This document shows positions 54,544 to 63,261 of a stretch of 64,000 nucleotides of DNA, one piece after another. Source of the stretch: Shewanella mesophila (lineage in GTDB: Bacteria > Pseudomonadota > Gammaproteobacteria > Enterobacterales > Shewanellaceae); assembly GCF_019457515.1 (NCBI RefSeq), contig NZ_CP080421.1:3844001-3908000 (forward strand), given 5' to 3'. The notes under the pieces are model-generated. The model ran no database searches. It was not told the origin of the DNA and worked only from the letters and a program-made list of their open reading frames with translations. A program made the translations under genes and the position numbers. The stretch's first letter is position 1. Every line of letters starts with the position of its first letter.

Positions 54544-54554
54544 TGCGGTGGGTA
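54533..54554 (+). repeat. Putative integrase arm-type sites, right end
   Basis: GTGGTGGGTA (54533-54542) and GCGGTGGGTA (54545-54554) are adjacent direct copies, 12 bp start to start. They match the forms at the left end (17668-17677 inverted, 17736-17745 direct). The first overlaps the stop of the last island gene. They lie about 75-95 bp inside attR. Confidence 0.6.
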
Positions 54555-54626
54555 CAACCACAAAAAACCGCACGCAAACCACCTAATACATTAATTTTAA
54601 TAGAAAATAAAAACGCAAAACACATT

Positions 54627-54647
54627 CAGATCCAGAACGTCGAGTAA
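54627..54647 (+). repeat. attR core with displaced original yicC end
   Basis: CAGATCCAGAACGTCGAGTAA reads as QIQNVE and a stop, exactly the last residues of YicC, here with no gene attached. Its first 17 bases match the attL core at 15 positions. Confidence 0.9.
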
Positions 54648-54662
54648 CCCTCTACTCTTAGA

Positions 54663-54689
54663 AAAAAAGCCTCATATTGAGGCTTTTTT
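54663..54689 (+). terminator. Original yicC terminator, now beyond the island
   Basis: AAAAAAGCCTCA-TAT-TGAGGCTTTTTT: a 12-bp stem with T6, 15 bp after the displaced yicC stop. It may also serve the convergent CoA-transferase gene, as the stem is flanked by A- and T-tracts. Confidence 0.85.
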
Positions 54690-54709
54690 CGTTTTAAGAT
54701 GCAGTAAAG

Positions 54710-55996
54710 CTACACCGTGAGTCCCCACATATCGAAGGTTTCTTGGCAAAGCTGCTCTCTGAAATCAGGATGAGCGATGTCAATTAACGCGCGGGCTCGT
54801 TCTCGCAGTGATTTACCGCGCAAGTTGGCGATGCCATATTCGGTAACGATGTAATGTACGTGGGCTCTAGTGGTGACCACTCCGGCACCGGGTGACAGCA
54901 CTGTTGTAATACGCGAGACACTTCCGCGCGCGGCGGTACTTGGCAGTGCGATCACCGAGCGGCCACCTTCTGAAAGGCCTGCACCACGAATAAAGTCCAT
55001 TTGACCACCGACGCCAGAATAGATGCGCGTACCGAGCGAGTCGGCACAGATCTGCCCAGAGATGTCCACTTGCAGCGCCGAGTTTATAGCCATCACATTG
55101 GGATTCTTTCGGATAATAGAGGTGTCATTGACCTGCTCAATATCCATAAAGATCACCGATGGGTTGTCGTCCACGTAGTCATAAAGGCGCTGACTTCCTA
55201 ACGCGAACCCAGTGACCAACTTGCCTGGATGTACTTTCTTGCGGCTATTGTTGATCACCCCGAGTTCGACCAGATTCAACACTCCATCGGAAAACAGCTC
55301 AGTATGGATACCAAGATCTTTATGCTCAGTTAGGCACGAAAGAACCGCATCAGGGATCGCACCAATGCCCATCTGTAAGCAGTCGCCATCACGGACTAAC
55401 TTAGCCACATTTTGGCCTATCGCCAGACTGGTGACATCGCTCGCGGCGAGTGGATGTTGTGGCAAAGGCATACTCTGCTCATAAACCGCTGCAAACTTAT
55501 TGTAATGAATAAAACCATCACCATGGGTGCGCGGCATCATAGGGTTGATGTGAGCGATGATCTTTTTCGCCATCTGGCACGCGGCTAAGGTCGCCTCAAC
55601 CGAGATCCCTAATGAACAAATACCATGCTTGTCTGGTGGTGAGACTTGGACTATCGCGGTATCGATTGGTTGCTCGCCAGACCGAAACAGCTTTGGCACC
55701 TCAGATAGGAATATTGGCACGTAGTCCGCATCGCCCTGTTGCAGTAATAATCGCGTTGGTAAGCCACCGAAGAAACAGCGGTGACGAATGTGACCTTTCA
55801 AGCGTGGATCGCTAAGCGACTCGGCACATTCTGTATGCAGTTGCAACAAGGTTAAGTCTTGAATCGTTAACGCATGCTGGGCTAACGCATCGAGCAACAG
55901 CTTAGGCGTCGCGCCCATGGAGTGAGTCCATAAGGTCTCGCCACTTTCAATTAACGATACGGCTTCTAAAGCACTATTACAGATAATGGGTGCCAT
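54710..55996 (-). CDS. Acetyl-CoA hydrolase/transferase family protein
   Basis: A 428-aa class I CoA-transferase-like enzyme of the acetyl-CoA hydrolase / 4-hydroxybutyrate CoA-transferase family. Conserved pieces: GDCLQMGIGAIPDAVLSCL (CoA-site Gly loop), HTELFSDGVLNLVELG containing the likely catalytic Glu, GVGGQMDFIRGAGLSEGGRS, and the C-terminal HYIVTEYGIANLRGKSLRER. It probably transfers CoA between acetyl-CoA and another acid in the cytosol; the acceptor is unknown. ATG at 55996 is preceded by GGATAACC. It is the first chromosomal gene right of the island and was the original convergent neighbour of yicC. Confidence 0.88.
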   Translation of the reverse strand: MAPIICNSALEAVSLIESGETLWTHSMGATPKLLLDALAQHALTIQDLTLLQLHTECAESLSDPRLKGHIRHRCFFGGLPTRLLLQQGDADYVPIFLSEVPKLFRSGEQPIDTAIVQVSPPDKHGICSLGISVEATLAACQMAKKIIAHINPMMPRTHGDGFIHYNKFAAVYEQSMPLPQHPLAASDVTSLAIGQNVAKLVRDGDCLQMGIGAIPDAVLSCLTEHKDLGIHTELFSDGVLNLVELGVINNSRKKVHPGKLVTGFALGSQRLYDYVDDNPSVIFMDIEQVNDTSIIRKNPNVMAINSALQVDISGQICADSLGTRIYSGVGGQMDFIRGAGLSEGGRSVIALPSTAARGSVSRITTVLSPGAGVVTTRAHVHYIVTEYGIANLRGKSLRERARALIDIAHPDFREQLCQETFDMWGLTV

Positions 55997-56181
55997 CAAA
56001 GGTTATCCAATGTAATGAATCTGTAAGCAGTGTAAGGGCTATTGCAAAGCTTTAATAGTAATAGCTATGCTGAGTTTGATCTCACGCAAAGAGTTAATGT
56101 CACAGCAGTAAAGATTAGATTGAAACAGGCAAGCGTAGATAAGATGAACGAGGAGGTAAATTCCTCCTCAGATAGTAACAC

Positions 56182-57243
56182 CTACAAATATTTTTTAAGG
56201 TTATCTTGTTGGTTCAATAGGCTTTGATATAAGGTAAACTGATTAGCCGCTCGTTGTAGATTATGATTTTCATGATGCACATGGAAATAGACATCACCGT
56301 TAAGATGGTCAGTCAAAAAGCGTACACCAATCATTAGGCAGATCACTCGTGCGCCAAGCCAAAGACTTTGCTTCTCATCATGGGTTAATACATCACCTAG
56401 TTCACCTAAGTAACCACGGCAAATCGCAGCAAATATCGACTCGCGAACTTCAACCTTCTCGAGATTAGTGGAATCTTCCTCTTCTGGCGAGGTAAAGGTG
56501 CGCACCATGTCGCCGAAATCATACATCAGATGCCCTTTCATACAGGTATCTAAATCGATAATAGCCAGACTCGCCATATCACGCTTATCATAAAGCATAT
56601 TATTGATTTTAGTGTCATTATGGCAAATTCGTAGTGGTAACTTTGTGGCGATTTGTTCAAGCTCTAGAAGCAAACTATCCTGCATTAGGGCAAAGTCTAC
56701 CCACTTTTTGCAATCAGATAAGCGACCTACGGCATCTTGGGAAGCGGCAGCTTTTAGCTGTTCGATACGTCCAGGAAGATAGTGGAACTGTGGAATAACA
56801 TCCTCTAAATCTGTGGCATCTAAATCACTTAATGCACAGGAGAAATGACCAAAAGCCTTCGCTGCGGATTCAGCCTCATACTCACTGGTCACCACTTCGA
56901 TGCTGTGACTGTGAGGCAGATAGTTGATGGCTCGCCAATAGCCCTGCTCGGCCAAATCCAGTGAAAGCGCATTATCTAAAGTAGAGATAGGCTCGACGAC
57001 ACTAAGTTGATATTCCCCTTGAGCCACTTTCTTGTGCAGATGCTGGGCAATTTTTTCGGCGTTATTAACTAACGCATTGGGTATCTTAAATACCTCTGTA
57101 TTAATACGCTGTAATACCAGCTCACCGCTTTGCCAACGCACTAAAAAGGTATCATTAATATGACCATTCCCAAGGGGAGTCACTTTAGCAGAATTTGCGA
57201 TGCCAAAGCGTGGCAACACCTGTTGCCGAATAATCTCAATCAC
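56182..57243 (-). CDS. Phosphotransferase of the aminoglycoside-phosphotransferase / N-acetylhexosamine-kinase type
   Basis: A 353-aa APH-fold kinase. The catalytic loop is RICHNDTKINNMLYD (about 205-219) and the metal-binding DFG-like part is LAIIDLDTCMKGHLMYDFGD (about 226-245). The style HNDTKINN...IDLDT...YDFGD is close to N-acetylhexosamine 1-kinase (NahK) rather than to resistance enzymes. It overlaps the end of the upstream nucleotidyltransferase gene by 8 bp, so kinase and nucleotidyltransferase likely convert a sugar to sugar-1-phosphate and then to an NDP-sugar. The actual sugar is not known. Confidence 0.75.
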   Translation of the reverse strand: MIEIIRQQVLPRFGIANSAKVTPLGNGHINDTFLVRWQSGELVLQRINTEVFKIPNALVNNAEKIAQHLHKKVAQGEYQLSVVEPISTLDNALSLDLAEQGYWRAINYLPHSHSIEVVTSEYEAESAAKAFGHFSCALSDLDATDLEDVIPQFHYLPGRIEQLKAAASQDAVGRLSDCKKWVDFALMQDSLLLELEQIATKLPLRICHNDTKINNMLYDKRDMASLAIIDLDTCMKGHLMYDFGDMVRTFTSPEEEDSTNLEKVEVRESIFAAICRGYLGELGDVLTHDEKQSLWLGARVICLMIGVRFLTDHLNGDVYFHVHHENHNLQRAANQFTLYQSLLNQQDNLKKYL

Positions 57244-58171
57244 CCAATAACTCCATTAATTTTTGTTTTACCCACACGGTGTCTTGTGGATAGGTCACAC
57301 CTAACCATGATTCGTTCGTGGCGTTGACATAAACAGCCTTACTCATACCCGCTTTGGTTGTCGCTAGGTGATTATCATCTGCAGATGGTAAACAGCTTTG
57401 CACTACCGCAGGTAAATAGCATTCACTGCTAGGCAGTTGACCGCTTACCTTAACAAATTTGGTTAACGCCTGCCCAAGTACTGTAAAAATATCTTGCGTA
57501 AACCCCCAGCAGGTCATAGAAACTAAACTGACTGGATCCAGCGTCGCCTTTCCAGTGTCATTATGGCCAACCACTTTTTCGCCTTGCCATGCAATATCGA
57601 GCCATTCTGCAACTGAAGTTAAATAATGTCCGTTGGTCTGACATATGCCACGGTTAACACCGCCATGATCAGACAAGGTTTCAGCCAAACAATAAGCCAC
57701 CATCTGCCATCTGTCACTATCATGCCTAAAACCATCGGCCAACAACTGAAATGCCATGTCACCATAGTAATCGTCGGCATTAATCACAGCCATAGGGCCA
57801 TCGACTAGATCCCTTGCTGCCCACAAGGCATGGGCGGTTCCCCAAGGCTTAGTGCGATAACTGGCATCACCAACTAAGGCTAAACATTCAAGGGGCAGAT
57901 CTAGCTTTTGTTGCACACAGAAGCTCAGCTTAAACTCTTTTGGTAAGTGCTTGAGCAAGTGATTTAAGGGTTCAATCAGCTCTGCTCTTGTCACGATCAC
58001 CGCAGCGGAAAATCCAGCTTTTATCGCACTTGCCAAAGAGAGTTCGAGCATAGTTTCGCCGCAAGGCCCAAGCCGAGCCAACTGTTTATCGCCGCCATAA
58101 CGACTACCGAGGCCAGCCGCCATAATCACTAAGGTGAGTGATGGAACTTCTAAAGAGAGCACTAAAGACAT
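57236..58171 (-). CDS. Nucleotidyltransferase (NTP-transferase family)
   Basis: A 311-aa nucleotidyltransferase. The nucleotide-binding signature MAAGLGSRYGGDKQLARLG (about 16-34) is clear, and the DD of the metal site lies in VINADDYYGD (about 131-140). GTAHALWAARDLVDGPMAVI matches the middle of sugar-1-phosphate nucleotidyltransferases. It has no left-handed beta-helix tail. ATG at 58171 is used; a TTG four codons upstream is in frame. It is coupled with the downstream kinase gene (8-bp overlap), giving a two-step sugar-activation unit. Confidence 0.78.
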   Translation of the reverse strand: MSLVLSLEVPSLTLVIMAAGLGSRYGGDKQLARLGPCGETMLELSLASAIKAGFSAAVIVTRAELIEPLNHLLKHLPKEFKLSFCVQQKLDLPLECLALVGDASYRTKPWGTAHALWAARDLVDGPMAVINADDYYGDMAFQLLADGFRHDSDRWQMVAYCLAETLSDHGGVNRGICQTNGHYLTSVAEWLDIAWQGEKVVGHNDTGKATLDPVSLVSMTCWGFTQDIFTVLGQALTKFVKVSGQLPSSECYLPAVVQSCLPSADDNHLATTKAGMSKAVYVNATNESWLGVTYPQDTVWVKQKLMELLGD

Positions 58172-58303
58172 AGTTACAACCAAACTAACTCACGGAACAC
58201 CCCATGATTAGCCATACAAATACCGAGCAAGGAGTCTAATGAGTTAGCTCGATTAACACCAGTTCTAACTCATCGGCAGACTCACAACAGCAGGTTTTAA
58301 CCA

Positions 58304-59440
58304 TTATAGATATGGGCGAAATGCGGGTTCTTTAGCCAATGCAGCCTGACTGCCCTTGAGACTAAATTGATAGCCACACAGCTTAAGGCTGCCTCGCATG
58401 GCTATATCGTTAAGGATCGCACGCGTATCCAATGGCGAAAAACGTGCAACCGTTGCGGTAGTTGCGGTCAATCGAACCTCAATCGGACGATATTGAGCAT
58501 CGTTATTAAAGGTCAGGTTTTGACAACTTTTGTCCCCTTTCGCCGTGGCTAAAGACCAAATTAATCCTGGTTCTCCGCGCTCTCCAAGCCAGCTTAACTG
58601 CAGCACGTCCCCCTCAAGCAGCACATTAAAACCATCGGGCATCACCACCGTTTTAATATCACTATTCACCTCAGATTGGGGCTCGATTGGCGCCTCTTGC
58701 TCAGCAGTTACGTCCTCTTTTTCTGCCGCTGGCCAAAGCATACTCACTGCTATCAAAACCAGCATTGAGGCTGCAAAAGTGCTCCCTACAACCTTTGGAT
58801 AACGCTTAGCTACAGCTAACAGGTGGCTGACCGCCTTACTAATACCTGAAGCGATAACGGCAAGGGTTTCGGTCAAAGATCCGTTTAAATTAGCGTCATC
58901 CTTCATACCTACATCATGGGAGCGCTCTGACTCGAACGAAGATTCGGCGCTATGAGCATGCTCAAAGGGCTCATGCCCAGCGCCATCGAATGAATCTAGG
59001 CTAACCTCGCCATTAGGCGTCAACGTCGGCTCGACTCGCCTACGCGACACTCTCGTTGCTACAAGCGGTCCACTGTAACCAAAGGCGTCGAAATGACGCC
59101 CCGCATTAGGTAACGGGCGTAATGCGATAACCGCAACTGAGATAACAGATGTCACCACACTCACACCACTTAAAATAGGTAACTCATAAACTAATCCAAT
59201 ACTGAATAACAGCAGACCTAAAGCAGGGACCAACAGCAACGGAACCAACTGGCCATTCGCGCGACGTAGGGCACTTAAAATCAATATCACTGCCGCCCCC
59301 AGCGCCACCAAAATGCCGATTGAGTGTCCAGAAAACAACACAAAAAAGAGCCATACCGACAGAAAGCCAACTAGGTTGATTAACCCAAAACGTAGATTAC
59401 TATCTACACCACGACGACAAAAAAAGGTGTTTAACTGCAT
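58304..59440 (-). CDS. Membrane protein of unknown function
   Basis: A 378-aa protein. The N-terminus has MQLNTFFCRRGVDSNLRFGL followed by about four hydrophobic helices (about 15-125). A cytosolic acidic/Ser-rich linker (about 130-200) and one further transmembrane helix (about 220-240; FAASMLVLIAVSMLWPA) lead to a C-terminal domain (about 265-378), probably periplasmic, with two Cys (KSCQNLTF and KLCGYQF) that could form a disulphide. ATG at 59440 is preferred because it gives the FFCRRG start; ATG at 59464 is possible. I recognise no family. Confidence 0.6.
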   Translation of the reverse strand: MQLNTFFCRRGVDSNLRFGLINLVGFLSVWLFFVLFSGHSIGILVALGAAVILILSALRRANGQLVPLLLVPALGLLLFSIGLVYELPILSGVSVVTSVISVAVIALRPLPNAGRHFDAFGYSGPLVATRVSRRRVEPTLTPNGEVSLDSFDGAGHEPFEHAHSAESSFESERSHDVGMKDDANLNGSLTETLAVIASGISKAVSHLLAVAKRYPKVVGSTFAASMLVLIAVSMLWPAAEKEDVTAEQEAPIEPQSEVNSDIKTVVMPDGFNVLLEGDVLQLSWLGERGEPGLIWSLATAKGDKSCQNLTFNNDAQYRPIEVRLTATTATVARFSPLDTRAILNDIAMRGSLKLCGYQFSLKGSQAALAKEPAFRPYL

Positions 59441-59661
59441 AACGCCAAGTCCCATAAAAATCATTCAGTACAAAAAATGGTTAGCTCAGATAATTACTTT
59501 ACATCCTGAGTCCTAACTTAAAAACCCACTAAAGCAGAACAAAACTGCGGTTTCATGAGCATTAGACCACTTGTTGGTCGCTAAATCACTAGCCTAAAAT
59601 TGCTGCTAGGTTGTATAATGCGCGGCTACCTAAAACGAATCAGCCTTTGGATAGCAAACAA

Positions 59662-60285
59662 ATGACCGCTCGCGGAAACCTATTTATCATTTCAGCGCCT
59701 AGTGGTGCCGGCAAGTCTTCTCTTCTTAGCGCTATTTTGCAGGATAAACCCGCCGATATGAAGGTGTCAGTGTCGCATACTACCCGTCAACCACGCGTGG
59801 GCGAAGTTAACGGTGAGCATTATCACTTTGTTTCTGTCGATGAGTTTAAAGCTCTTATTGAAAAACAAGCGTTTTTTGAATGGGCTGAAGTTTTCGGTAA
59901 CTATTACGGCACTTCTCGCGAAGCCATCGAAGTCATGCTGGCGAAAGGTATCGATGTGTTTCTTGATATCGACTGGCAAGGAGCACAACAGGTAAAACAG
60001 ATGATGCCTGAAGCTATAGGGGTATTTATTCTGCCGCCGTCGAAAGCCGAGCTTGAACGCCGCCTAACAGGCCGCGGTCAAGATAGCGAGGAAGTCATTG
60101 CTGGACGCATGGCACAAGCTACATCAGAAATTTCTCACTATGGTGAATATGATTTCATCATAGTAAATGACGACTTCGAGCAAGCTCAGGTCGATTTAAA
60201 AGCAATTATTCGCAGCCAACGCCTCACTCGCGCTGGTCAAATTCATGCTCAAAATGATATGCTTAATGATCTGTTGGCAGATTAA
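59662..60285 (+). CDS. gmk: Guanylate kinase
   Basis: It phosphorylates GMP to GDP, essential for GTP supply. The 207-aa protein (E. coli 207) has the P-loop SAPSGAGKSSLLSAI (about 10-24), the GMP-binding SVSHTTRQPRVGEVNGEHY and DVFLDIDWQGAQQVK. ATG at 59662 gives the family-typical MTARGNLFIISAPSG; an in-frame ATG at 59611 would add 17 residues without support. It heads the gmk-rpoZ-spoT-ridA-trmH series. Confidence 0.95.
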   Translation: MTARGNLFIISAPSGAGKSSLLSAILQDKPADMKVSVSHTTRQPRVGEVNGEHYHFVSVDEFKALIEKQAFFEWAEVFGNYYGTSREAIEVMLAKGIDVFLDIDWQGAQQVKQMMPEAIGVFILPPSKAELERRLTGRGQDSEEVIAGRMAQATSEISHYGEYDFIIVNDDFEQAQVDLKAIIRSQRLTRAGQIHAQNDMLNDLLAD

Positions 60286-60344
60286 CTGTCATCGTGTACA
60301 ATTTTGCGTCATTTTTTCACCCATAATCACTGGAGTTTCAATAC

Positions 60345-60626
60345 ATGGCTCGCGTAACTGTAGAAGACGCCGTAAACAAAATCGGCAACCGTTTTGATAT
60401 GATCCTGGTTGCAGCGCGTCGTGCTCGCCAAATCGCTGTGCAGGGCAAAGACCCTATGGTTGAAGAAGAGAACGACAAGCCTACCGTTATCGCGCTTCGC
60501 GAAATCGAACTGGGTTTGGTCACAGCTGATACCCTTGATGCCGATGAGCGTCAAACTGTCCGCGAACGTGAAGCAGCTGAAATCGCTGCTGTTGCTGCCA
60601 TCGCTGAAGGCCGCAACATTTTATAA
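60345..60626 (+). CDS. rpoZ: RNA polymerase omega subunit
   Basis: A 93-aa protein beginning MARVTVEDAVNKIGNRFDMI and containing VAARRARQIAVQGKDP and KPTVIALREIELG, all omega signatures. It helps assemble RNA polymerase and forms one ppGpp site, fitting its place next to spoT. Length is close to E. coli RpoZ (91). Spacing to spoT is 13 bp and contains the spoT ribosome-binding site. Confidence 0.96.
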   Translation: MARVTVEDAVNKIGNRFDMILVAARRARQIAVQGKDPMVEEENDKPTVIALREIELGLVTADTLDADERQTVREREAAEIAAVAAIAEGRNIL

Positions 60627-60639
60627 GGAGTGAAGCCAC

Positions 60640-62745
60640 TTGTATCTGTTTGAAGGTCTCAAGGAGTCTGCGTCAAGTTATTTAGAACCGGCGCAAGTAG
60701 AATTACTCAAGCAGGCCTATCAGGTTGCGCGTGATGCCCATGAAGGTCAGATGCGCACCAGTGGCGAACCTTATATTACCCATCCGGTTGCGGTAGCCCG
60801 CATCCTGGCCGATATGCGTCTCGATCATGAGACGCTAATGGCCGCACTCTTGCACGACACCATCGAAGATACGCCTGTCACCAAAGAAGAACTCTCTGAG
60901 TTATTTGGTGAATCTATAGGTGAACTTGTCGAAGGGGTTTCTAAACTGGACAAACTTAAGTTCAGAGACAAAAAAGAAGCCCAAGCGGAAAACTTTCGTA
61001 AGATGATGATGGCGATGACTCAAGATATCCGAGTCATTCTTATCAAACTTGCCGATCGTACCCATAATATGCGCACCTTAGGTGCACTTCGCCCCGATAA
61101 ACGTCGCCGCATTGCAAGAGAAACCTTAGAGATTTACGCCCCAATCGCTAACCGTCTCGGTATCCATAATATTAAGACTGAGCTCGAAGACTTAGGCTTT
61201 CAAGCTTATTACCCCATGCGCTATCGCGTCCTCAAAGAGGTCGTCAAAGCGGCGCGCGGTAATCGCAAAGAGCTGATCCAGAGTATCGAAGCTGCCGTTG
61301 AAACCCGTCTAGAAGATGCGGGGATCAAAGGAACAGTCAAAGGCCGCGAAAAAAATCTTTATTCCATCTATAACAAGATGCGTAATAAAGAGCTTCAATT
61401 TCAAGAAGTCATGGATATTTATGCCTTTCGCGTGATTGTCGATTCTATCGATACCTGCTATCGCGTTATGGGGGCGATGCATGGCTTGTATAAGCCTCGT
61501 CCAGGTCGATTTAAAGATTACATTGCCATTCCTAAAGCCAACGGCTACCAATCTCTGCATACTTCGCTTTTTGGCCCACATGCTGTGCCCGTTGAGATCC
61601 AGATCCGAACCGAAGATATGGATCAGATGGCAGATAAAGGGGTTGCAGCTCATTGGCTTTACAAAGGAGCTGGCACCCAGCAGCAAGGCACCACCACTCA
61701 AGTTCGTGCCCGTAAATGGATGCAAAGCTTGCTTGAACTACAACAAAGCGCCAGTACCTCATTTGAGTTTGTCGAAAACTTTAAGACTGAACTGTTTCCT
61801 GAAGAGATCTATGTCTTTACGCCAGAGGGACGCATTCTCGAACTTCCCGTTGGCGCTACCGCCGTCGATTTTGCCTATGAAGTGCATACCGATGTGGGCA
61901 ATACTTGTGTCGGCGCACGGGTTAACCGCCAAGCTTATCCGTTAAGCCAACCCTTGATTTCTGGACAAACCATTGAAATTATTACGGCTAAAGGCGCTAG
62001 ACCTAACGCCGCATGGCTTAACTTTGTCGTGACAGGTAAAGCACGTTCCAAAATTAGACAGCTGCTCAAGAGCCTTAAAGAAGATGATGCCGTCATTTTG
62101 GGTAAACGTCTTCTAAACCATGCGCTTGGCGATGTTAAAATTGCTGACATTCCCCAAGAACAGATCGACAAAGTTGTGCAAGACACTAAGCATAAAAGTC
62201 TCGAACATCTGCTTGCCGATATCGGTTTGGGTAACGCCATGAGCATTGTTATCGCTCAGCGCCTCAAGGGTGACCGCGTCGAACCCCATGAACACAAAGA
62301 ATCGAACATGATGCCAATACGTGGCGCCGAAGGGATGTTGGTGTCATTTGCCAATTGCTGTCGCCCTATTCCAGGCGATGCCGTTATTGCACATGTCAGT
62401 CCAGGTAAAGGCTTAGTGGTACACATGGAAAGCTGCGCCAATATTCGTGGCTACCAAGGTGAACCCAATAAATACATCCCAGTGCATTGGGATAATGCCG
62501 AAGGCATAGAATTCCAAGCCAATTTGCGTATTGAGATAGTGAACCACCAAGGTGCACTGGCCAAAATCACCTCGATTGTGGCGGCTGAAGGTTCCAACAT
62601 TCATAACTTGAGTACCGAAGAGCGTGATGGCAGAGTGTTCCTGATTAATTTGCGGATCTCGGTTACCGACCGAATCCACTTGGCAAACGTTATGCGTCGT
62701 ATTCGAGTGCTGCCAGAAGTACTGCGTACCTCTCGCAACCGTTAA
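60640..62745 (+). CDS. spoT: Bifunctional (p)ppGpp synthetase/hydrolase SpoT
   Basis: A 701-aa stringent-response enzyme that degrades and weakly makes (p)ppGpp. The N-terminal HD hydrolase domain has HPVAVARILADMRLDHETLM and ALLHDTIEDTP (intact HD at about 72-73). The synthetase part has GREKNLYSIYNKM and YIAIPKANGYQSLHTSLFGP. TGS (EIYVFTPEGRILELPVGATA) and C-terminal ACT domains follow. The start is TTG at 60640 with AAGGAG 8-10 nt upstream, the same start type as in E. coli spoT. Length is like E. coli (702). It follows rpoZ and precedes ridA. Confidence 0.97.
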   Translation: MYLFEGLKESASSYLEPAQVELLKQAYQVARDAHEGQMRTSGEPYITHPVAVARILADMRLDHETLMAALLHDTIEDTPVTKEELSELFGESIGELVEGVSKLDKLKFRDKKEAQAENFRKMMMAMTQDIRVILIKLADRTHNMRTLGALRPDKRRRIARETLEIYAPIANRLGIHNIKTELEDLGFQAYYPMRYRVLKEVVKAARGNRKELIQSIEAAVETRLEDAGIKGTVKGREKNLYSIYNKMRNKELQFQEVMDIYAFRVIVDSIDTCYRVMGAMHGLYKPRPGRFKDYIAIPKANGYQSLHTSLFGPHAVPVEIQIRTEDMDQMADKGVAAHWLYKGAGTQQQGTTTQVRARKWMQSLLELQQSASTSFEFVENFKTELFPEEIYVFTPEGRILELPVGATAVDFAYEVHTDVGNTCVGARVNRQAYPLSQPLISGQTIEIITAKGARPNAAWLNFVVTGKARSKIRQLLKSLKEDDAVILGKRLLNHALGDVKIADIPQEQIDKVVQDTKHKSLEHLLADIGLGNAMSIVIAQRLKGDRVEPHEHKESNMMPIRGAEGMLVSFANCCRPIPGDAVIAHVSPGKGLVVHMESCANIRGYQGEPNKYIPVHWDNAEGIEFQANLRIEIVNHQGALAKITSIVAAEGSNIHNLSTEERDGRVFLINLRISVTDRIHLANVMRRIRVLPEVLRTSRNR

Positions 62746-62806
62746 GCCGCTCATAAAAACCAATACTTCATCACATAGACTTAATCACAAAAGTAGAGAG
62801 ATCGTT

Positions 62807-63190
62807 ATGGCAGAAAAGATTATCATCGCGACCGATAAAGCCCCACAAGCTATCGGTACCTATTCTCAAGCGGTTAAAGTTGGTGGCACAGTATATCTAT
62901 CAGGTCAGATCCCGCTCAATCCTGCGACTATGCAGATGGTAAGTGATGAATTTGAAGCCCAAGTCGTCCAAGTCTTCGATAATCTTACCGCGGTATGCGA
63001 AGCCGCCGGTGGTTCGCTGAAGGATATTGTGAAACTCAATATCTTTATGACCGACCTAAGCAATTTTGCTACCGTGAACGAAATCATGGGGCGCTACTTT
63101 GAGCAACCCTATCCTGCTCGCGCCGCGATTGGCGTTAAGCAATTGCCGAAAGATTCTTTAGTTGAGATGGATGGTGTGATGGAGCTCTAA
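62807..63190 (+). CDS. ridA: RidA family 2-iminopropanoate/2-iminobutanoate deaminase
   Basis: A 127-aa YjgF/RidA protein that hydrolyses reactive imines and enamines made by PLP enzymes. Signature stretches are APQAIGTYSQAVKVGGTVYL, SGQIPLNPATMQMV, and the C-terminal YPARAAIGVKQLPKDSLVEM with the key Arg of the active site. The trimeric family length is 125-130. It sits between spoT and trmH and is followed by a strong terminator. Confidence 0.95.
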   Translation: MAEKIIIATDKAPQAIGTYSQAVKVGGTVYLSGQIPLNPATMQMVSDEFEAQVVQVFDNLTAVCEAAGGSLKDIVKLNIFMTDLSNFATVNEIMGRYFEQPYPARAAIGVKQLPKDSLVEMDGVMEL

Positions 63191-63208
63191 GGCTAACACA
63201 CTGCATTG

Positions 63209-63236
63209 GGGCGCTAAGGCGCCCTTTCTCTTTTTT
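63209..63236 (+). terminator. Intrinsic terminator after ridA
   Basis: GGGCGC-TAAG-GCGCCC followed by TTTCTCTTTTTT: a 6-bp GC stem with a T-rich tail, 19 bp after the ridA stop. It separates the spoT-ridA transcript from trmH. Confidence 0.85.
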
Positions 63237-63261
63237 AAAAAACCAATAAAGCTAAATAACC

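Larger units (their letters stand above)
17566..54643. mobile_element. Integrated genomic island (defence island) in the 3' end of yicC
   Basis: The left junction (17566-17582, CAGATCCAAAACGTTGA) and right junction (54627-54643, CAGATCCAGAACGTCGA) match at 15 of 17 positions. Both are the terminal yicC codons. A tyrosine integrase starts 199 bp after the yicC stop. Putative excision factors (AlpA-type), a second recombinase and a RadC-like gene sit near the right end. The 3' end of yicC is the known target of mobilizable genomic islands of Vibrio that use SXT/R391 elements for transfer. Membership of that class is inferred from the site; I could not identify an SXT-like oriT. Cargo is mostly anti-phage type. 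Confidence 0.9.

Noticed and set aside
56042..56227. Small 61-aa frame between the CoA-transferase and kinase genes
   Set aside because: It overlaps the kinase 3' end on the other strand, has no binding site and no domain.
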